Position numbers and translations under genes: made by a program | The notes under the pieces: model-generated | Told to the model about the DNA's origin: nothing | Seen by the model: the letters and a program-made list of their open reading frames with translations, nothing else | Database searches by the model: none | In this document: one piece after another, positions 21,855-25,748 of the stretch | Layout: each line of letters begins with the position of its first letter | How positions within the stretch are numbered: the stretch's first letter is position 1 | Source of the DNA: Deltaproteobacteria bacterium | Lineage (GTDB): Bacteria; Desulfobacterota; Desulfobulbia; Desulfobulbales; SURF-16 | Reading direction: 5' to 3' | Length of the DNA: 25,748 nucleotides | Assembly: GCA_029939635.1 (NCBI GenBank) | Contig: JAOZSN010000018.1 | Coordinates: 1 to 25,748 of the forward strand

Positions 21855-24193
21855 GCTGTTTTCCCTGCCAATACCGGGGTAACCAACAGGGCTGTGGGCC
21901 AGGCGGCACCAATACCCACCAAAACGGTAATCCCCAAGGCTTGGAGAGCGGGATGAGTGGCAAAGGCCAACACCCCAAAACCAATCAACGAACTACAGGC
22001 ACAGATGGTAATAGCCTGCATGGCGGCGGTTTCCGTACCGCGGCACACTATGAAGATGCCGTAATCAACACTGAGACCGATGACCATGATGCCCATGAGA
22101 AGATGCATCATATTCAACTCACCATTACTGACCATGCTATAGAGAGCCATGGCAGCCAGAGCCGAACCCACCGGAGCCAAGGCACCCAGCACTAGACGCA
22201 CACGCCGCAGGGCAAAGCCGACTATGAGGACAATAATCACACCAGCCGCCAGAGAGAGGGTCATAATATCCTGGCGCAAGAGCTGCTCCACCTGCTGACG
22301 CCATTTTTGATTGGTGAGCAGATGTACCCCGTCATGCAGGGCAGCAAACTGTAACAACGAATCATAGAAACCTTTTTCCATGGTGACATTACTGACCACC
22401 AAAAAATTGCTATCCAAGCCATCCCCACCTGTAATGGGCGAACGAATTAAGGTTCGACTCAATTCAGCCAGGGGCCCATCCAGAAGATTATCGGCATTAA
22501 AGGGAGAGACAGGCTGCTGCAGCCAGTCATAAAAAGGCTGAAAACCCCTGGCATTAAAACCCTGCCTCTCAGCACTCATGGCAAAACGACTTTGAAAGTC
22601 AGGACGCTGGGCCCAAAACTGCTGCCAGGCCTCAATATGGGACTGCTGAACAATGGGACCAGGCAGTAAAGGGGCCAATGACTGCACACGTTGCACACCA
22701 TGGCTCTGCAGAAAATCGTAGACTGCAGAATTTCTATCTAGAGCCAGAGCCAGAGATGGATCGCTGGCCACCACAAAAGCCTGATCCCCCGGCGCACCCC
22801 AGGTTCGATGAAAATGAGCCTCATCAGCCATAACTGCGGAATCAGAGACATCAAGAACACGCATATCGCCATTATAATGCAATCTAGGCCAGCTCATAGC
22901 CCCTGCCACAAGAAGCAGCAGCCAGACAAACAAAATCAGCCACCCCTTCCTCGCATGGGGGTGCAAAATCCAGCCAGGAAAAGTAGATGACTGGTGGCAA
23001 GGACGAATCAGGGGAATAATGAGCCACGACAGACATACAGCCAACACCACCCCCACCAGCGCCAACAAGGCCATCTGGCGATGGGAGGCAACATGGGAGA
23101 AAAAAAGTACCGTAAAAACACCGGAGGTGGTCAGAGTGGCCAGCAATAATGGTTGCCGCAGCCCAGCCAACACTAGGGCAGTAGGATCTTCCTGCCGCCT
23201 GAGGGCCAGATAGATATGAACGCTGAAATCCACCGCAATACCCAGCAGGACAATCCCAAAACCTAAGGCCAGGGCGCTAATGCGGCCAAAGACCAGGTTG
23301 ACCAGACCAATGGCAAAGGGCGCAGCCAGAAAAGGAATAGCCAGAACAAGAAAGGCCCGCCAATCACGCAAGGTCACGAGCAGCAGAACAAGCAATAAGA
23401 ACGAGGCTATGGGTAGCAACACCTTTAAATCATGCTGAATGGAACGGGCATTGGCCAGGGTATGGGGCAGAGAGCCAATGACCCGGCCTTCCACCTCGCC
23501 TGCCAACAGGCTCAAGGCACTCTGCACCACCTTCTCCACCTGTTGGGCAGAGCTGGCATCGGTCAAAGATGTACGACTCTCGGCCATGAGCAGGCAGCTG
23601 CGTCGATCCTCACTGATGAAAAAGCCATCCAGCACCACCATGGCATATTCAGCCTTGAGATGGTGCAGTTTGCCCAGGGCCAAGGTTGTTATACCCAGAG
23701 GGTCCTGCTGTATTTGTTTTTTTACAGCAATACCAGCCAGGCTATTGAGCATGCTAAAATCAGCGGACAGACGCTCTGCCATGCCTGCCTCACTGGTGAG
23801 ATGGGCCAGGGAGACAAGATCAGCCCCATCAAGAATGGCAGGGACATGGGGCTGGATTGCTCGGTAGGCACCAAACTCATAACCGTGGGGTAGTCGAAAA
23901 ATCACCTCGGAGAAGGCGCCACTGTCGCTCAAGGCTGCCCCCACCTGAGTCGCGCTCTTCTGTAAAACAGCAAGCCGTTGCGCACCACTCAAATCCTCAT
24001 CCTTCACCGTCAAGGTGAGAAAGACTCGATCCACCACCCCCAAACGCTGCAAAAGGCGAAAATCACCCTGCACAGCCTCACCAGGAAGCAAATCAAGGGC
24101 ATTATCATCAATGGTCAGCCATTTTAAGGAGAAGAGCCCCAGCAGGACAATGAGCAAAACAGGAAAGAGACGGAGCCGCGTAGAAGCCATCAT
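21851..24193 (-). CDS. MMPL/RND-family lipid exporter
   Basis: A 780-residue inner-membrane protein with the duplicated RND layout: helix 1 near 7-25, a large periplasmic loop, five helices (FGIVLLGIAVDFSVHIYLAL within), then a second copy with helix, loop and five helices (MGIMVIGLSVDYGIFIV within). The Asp residues in those two helices are the proton-relay type of the family. It should move a lipid or polyene product out of the inner membrane by proton drive. ATG at 24193 is chosen over GTG at 24205 because it makes an exact ATGA overlap with the LolA-like stop and has GAGGAG 11 bases upstream. Confidence 0.93.
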   Translation of the reverse strand: MMASTRLRLFPVLLIVLLGLFSLKWLTIDDNALDLLPGEAVQGDFRLLQRLGVVDRVFLTLTVKDEDLSGAQRLAVLQKSATQVGAALSDSGAFSEVIFRLPHGYEFGAYRAIQPHVPAILDGADLVSLAHLTSEAGMAERLSADFSMLNSLAGIAVKKQIQQDPLGITTLALGKLHHLKAEYAMVVLDGFFISEDRRSCLLMAESRTSLTDASSAQQVEKVVQSALSLLAGEVEGRVIGSLPHTLANARSIQHDLKVLLPIASFLLLVLLLVTLRDWRAFLVLAIPFLAAPFAIGLVNLVFGRISALALGFGIVLLGIAVDFSVHIYLALRRQEDPTALVLAGLRQPLLLATLTTSGVFTVLFFSHVASHRQMALLALVGVVLAVCLSWLIIPLIRPCHQSSTFPGWILHPHARKGWLILFVWLLLLVAGAMSWPRLHYNGDMRVLDVSDSAVMADEAHFHRTWGAPGDQAFVVASDPSLALALDRNSAVYDFLQSHGVQRVQSLAPLLPGPIVQQSHIEAWQQFWAQRPDFQSRFAMSAERQGFNARGFQPFYDWLQQPVSPFNADNLLDGPLAELSRTLIRSPITGGDGLDSNFLVVSNVTMEKGFYDSLLQFAALHDGVHLLTNQKWRQQVEQLLRQDIMTLSLAAGVIIVLIVGFALRRVRLVLGALAPVGSALAAMALYSMVSNGELNMMHLLMGIMVIGLSVDYGIFIVCRGTETAAMQAITICACSSLIGFGVLAFATHPALQALGITVLVGIGAAWPTALLVTPVLAGKTA

Positions 24194-24837
24194 GGACGGC
24201 CGCACTCCTCGAAGAGACGGGGATCAAGGGCACCAAGCTGGTAGGAGCCAAAGAGAAGACGGGTCATATCCCCCCCTGGTTCAATGATCTCCACCTTTGC
24301 CGGTTGCAAGGTAGTAACATCAAAGCTGATGACCACCCGGGCAATAAACTGGGCCATATCAGCATCTTTAGGGGTCACTAGCAGGGTTGACTTGTCCTGC
24401 AGGGCCAGTTCATAGAGATCCGCAAATTTGGCGTAACGTCCATCCAACCAGGTCCAGAGCTGCTGGGCCACCATGGCCATAACCGGATCGGTATCCAGGT
24501 TAAAGTCAACCGCTGCCACCTGGTCATTGCAGCGCCTGCCATCACGACCATTAAAGAGCAGCACCGAAGGGACAGGATCAACAAAGGCCCAACGCAGCTT
24601 ATCGGGCCGACTAATGGCCAGCTCTCCCTTAAAGATTACCACCTGATTAAACAAGAAAAGATGGCGTTCCTGGACAAAGGGGCAGGAGAAGGAAGAAATA
24701 GTGGCTGATTTTTCTTCAATGGCGCTGATAAAATCAGCCAGTTCATCGGCTGAGACTGGCTGGTTCACAAGGATAAAAAGCAGGCCAGGAAACAAAAAAC
24801 GCAGCACGAATACCATTGTATTAACTAGGGAATTCAT
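24190..24837 (-). CDS. LolA-like periplasmic carrier
   Basis: A 215-residue protein with a signal peptide (1-30, ending PVSA). The body has the LolA-like open beta-barrel pattern: IEEKSATISSFSCPFVQER, then FKGELAISRPDKLRWAF and a YELALQDKSTLLVTPKD stretch. In place of classical lipoprotein traffic, the copies found beside MMPL and DUF3261 genes are thought to shuttle the pathway's own lipid across the periplasm. The ATG at 24837 overlaps the dehydratase gene by 17 bases and has GGGAGG only three bases upstream; ATG at 24816 is the alternative. Further upstream in-frame starts would lack a proper signal and are rejected. Confidence 0.85.
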   Translation of the reverse strand: MNSLVNTMVFVLRFLFPGLLFILVNQPVSADELADFISAIEEKSATISSFSCPFVQERHLFLFNQVVIFKGELAISRPDKLRWAFVDPVPSVLLFNGRDGRRCNDQVAAVDFNLDTDPVMAMVAQQLWTWLDGRYAKFADLYELALQDKSTLLVTPKDADMAQFIARVVISFDVTTLQPAKVEIIEPGGDMTRLLFGSYQLGALDPRLFEECGRP

Positions 24838-25273
24838 CACCCTCCCACACCTTGAGCTCTCCCAGGGCCAACACATCTCCCTGCTGGGAAAGGGTGGCCT
24901 GAATAATCTTGATGGCACCGAACTCAAAAGTCTGCTGCAGATCAATGGTTATCAGAGTTTCAACCTCTGGCAAGGCCAGGCATTGCCAAGAATCCACCCC
25001 AGCCAGAAAACCAACCTTGGCATTTGCACCATCACACAAACCATCATAACCATTGATAGCAGCCATGGACTGGGCAGCCAGCTCAATGAGATACTCACCC
25101 AGCAACCCATGTTCTTCAACAAGAAACATGGACCCAGCTGCCAATCTCGCCTCAACACGACCACTCAACTGAACACGATCACGCTCCAGCAGACAATCAA
25201 TAAGGCACATGGCCTGGCGATGGGGAATAAGCTTTTCTGCCGCACAGGGCAAAGATATTTCTTGAGAGGTCAT
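24821..25273 (-). CDS. FabZ/ApeP-like hotdog dehydratase
   Basis: A 150-residue hotdog protein, the first gene of the nine-gene operon. IPHRQAMCLID corresponds to the FabZ LPHR.PML.ID motif (His18), and Glu64 in LIELAAQSMAA is in the place of the second catalytic residue. It should dehydrate 3-hydroxyacyl-ACP. The frame opens at a TTG at 25300, but the ATG at 25273 gives the usual N-terminus. It follows the PilZ gene by 92 bases on the same strand, with only a weak AT-rich hairpin between them. Confidence 0.85.
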   Translation of the reverse strand: MTSQEISLPCAAEKLIPHRQAMCLIDCLLERDRVQLSGRVEARLAAGSMFLVEEHGLLGEYLIELAAQSMAAINGYDGLCDGANAKVGFLAGVDSWQCLALPEVETLITIDLQQTFEFGAIKIIQATLSQQGDVLALGELKVWEGDEFPS

Positions 25274-25365
25274 TATGTTAACAAAACAAAGATGGCTCAA
25301 ACATCAACAAAAGGTGGTTACACCAGACTTTGTTTAAGCACACGACAGGAAAAGAATAAGAAAAT

Positions 25366-25748
25366 TTACAAAACAACGGTTGTTTTATCTATTTCATTAT
25401 CCGGGATAAATTGCTCGACAGTAGAAAGATACCACTTAATTACTTTCTTGGTAACAGACGTTGTATCTTCATGGAAAAGCAAGCCAACTGAAGACTCATA
25501 GCCGCTGGAGCGAACATTCTTCACAATTGCAGTTATTTTTATGGGTACCTTCACTCCCGGGAATTTACACATCAGTGAGACCTGACCACCAACCTTAAAC
25601 GACATCAACCTCTTATTATTTTTCCTGCTGACCATCAGGCTGCATCCTGATTGAGCAATATCGACAATTGTTGCACTATTTTCGTTATCCCCTTCAGTGA
25701 CCGTAGCAGGAATATAACAAAACGACCTTTTTTCTCCTCGAAGTTCAC
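25366..25748 (-). CDS. PilZ-domain c-di-GMP-binding protein (5' end beyond window)
   Basis: The frame is open through the right edge, giving 126 visible residues (an in-frame ATG at 25635 would cut the domain in half). The c-di-GMP-binding signatures are present: RGEKR (RxxxR) in the first seven residues and DIAQSGCSL (D/NxSxxG-like, Ala for Ser) at 29-37. A barrel of alternating strands (VPIKITAIVKNVRS, SSVGLLFHED) follows. It should bind c-di-GMP made by cyclases such as the one at 5104-6531 and act on an unknown target. Any N-terminal domain lies off the window. Confidence 0.85.
   Translation of the reverse strand, partial: ELRGEKRSFCYIPATVTEGDNENSATIVDIAQSGCSLMVSRKNNKRLMSFKVGGQVSLMCKFPGVKVPIKITAIVKNVRSSGYESSVGLLFHEDTTSVTKKVIKWYLSTVEQFIPDNEIDKTTVVL
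25370..25386 (-). terminator. weak AT-rich hairpin at end of PilZ gene
   Basis: AAAACAA and TTGTTTT pair around CGG within the last codons of the PilZ gene, followed on the minus strand by a T-rich stretch. The stem has only one G-C pair, so it may not terminate. Confidence 0.25.

Noticed and set aside
23432..23893. 153-residue plus-strand ORF antisense to MMPL
   Set aside because: Composition and position fit a shadow of the exporter gene; no ribosome site.

Overview
The window reads as chromosome of a Gram-negative, probably strictly anaerobic bacterium. The best guess is a Desulfobacterota sulfate reducer of the Desulfobulbales/Desulfotalea type. The reasons are outer-membrane genes (Mla, LolA-like, BamE-like, CsgG-like), several oxygen-sensitive enzyme families (two radical-SAM enzymes with putative cobalamin-binding regions, a RACo-like activator, a BcrA/HgdC-type activase) and c-di-GMP genes. 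This taxonomic call comes from gene content only. I see no rRNA, tRNA, CRISPR array, phage gene or intact insertion sequence.

Layout. (1) 1-2519, minus strand: mlaE-mlaF-mlaD-mlaA, a phospholipid-trafficking operon; mlaA runs off the left edge. (2) 2695-4430, plus: a DUF4080-type radical-SAM gene, possibly preceded by a 23-residue leader ORF. It converges, through a bidirectional hairpin, on a minus-strand pair (4527-6531): a membrane diguanylate cyclase and a QseG/YfhG-like lipoprotein. (3) 6532-7033: a 0.5 kb gene-free stretch holding a 181-bp element with inverted-repeat ends. (4) 7034-10696: a RACo-like ASKHA activator (minus), divergent from a plus-strand run of crcB, a putative 2-hydroxyacyl-CoA dehydratase-like protein, a BcrA/HgdC-type activase and a 55-residue cysteine-rich protein. 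(5) 10731-13721, minus: BamE-like, FlgT-like and CsgG-like exported proteins ending at a good intrinsic terminator.

(6) 13827-16737, plus: an ABC-2 exporter pair, an acyl carrier protein and an unrecognised acidic 144-residue protein. (7) 16910-25273, minus: nine tightly packed genes, mostly with 4-bp ATGA overlaps. In transcription order they are a FabZ/ApeP-like dehydratase, a LolA-like periplasmic carrier, an MMPL/RND exporter, a DUF3261 lipoprotein, an ApeI-like hotdog dehydratase, a 4HBT thioesterase, a FabF-like ketosynthase, a B12-type radical-SAM enzyme and a FabH-like ketosynthase. The 5' neighbour is a PilZ protein cut by the right edge.

Region 7 is the most interesting part. It has the membrane-export and hotdog/ketosynthase core of an aryl-polyene-type fatty-acid/polyketide locus, but a radical-SAM enzyme and a FabH-like enzyme are inserted, and the ketoreductase, starter ligase, acyltransferase and glycosyltransferase of classical aryl-polyene clusters are absent from the window. 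The likely product is an unusual outer-membrane acyl or polyene lipid, built on the ACP encoded just across a convergent junction and moved by the MMPL/LolA-like/DUF3261 machinery. That junction and the exporter-ACP gap carry three different degenerate heptanucleotide arrays.
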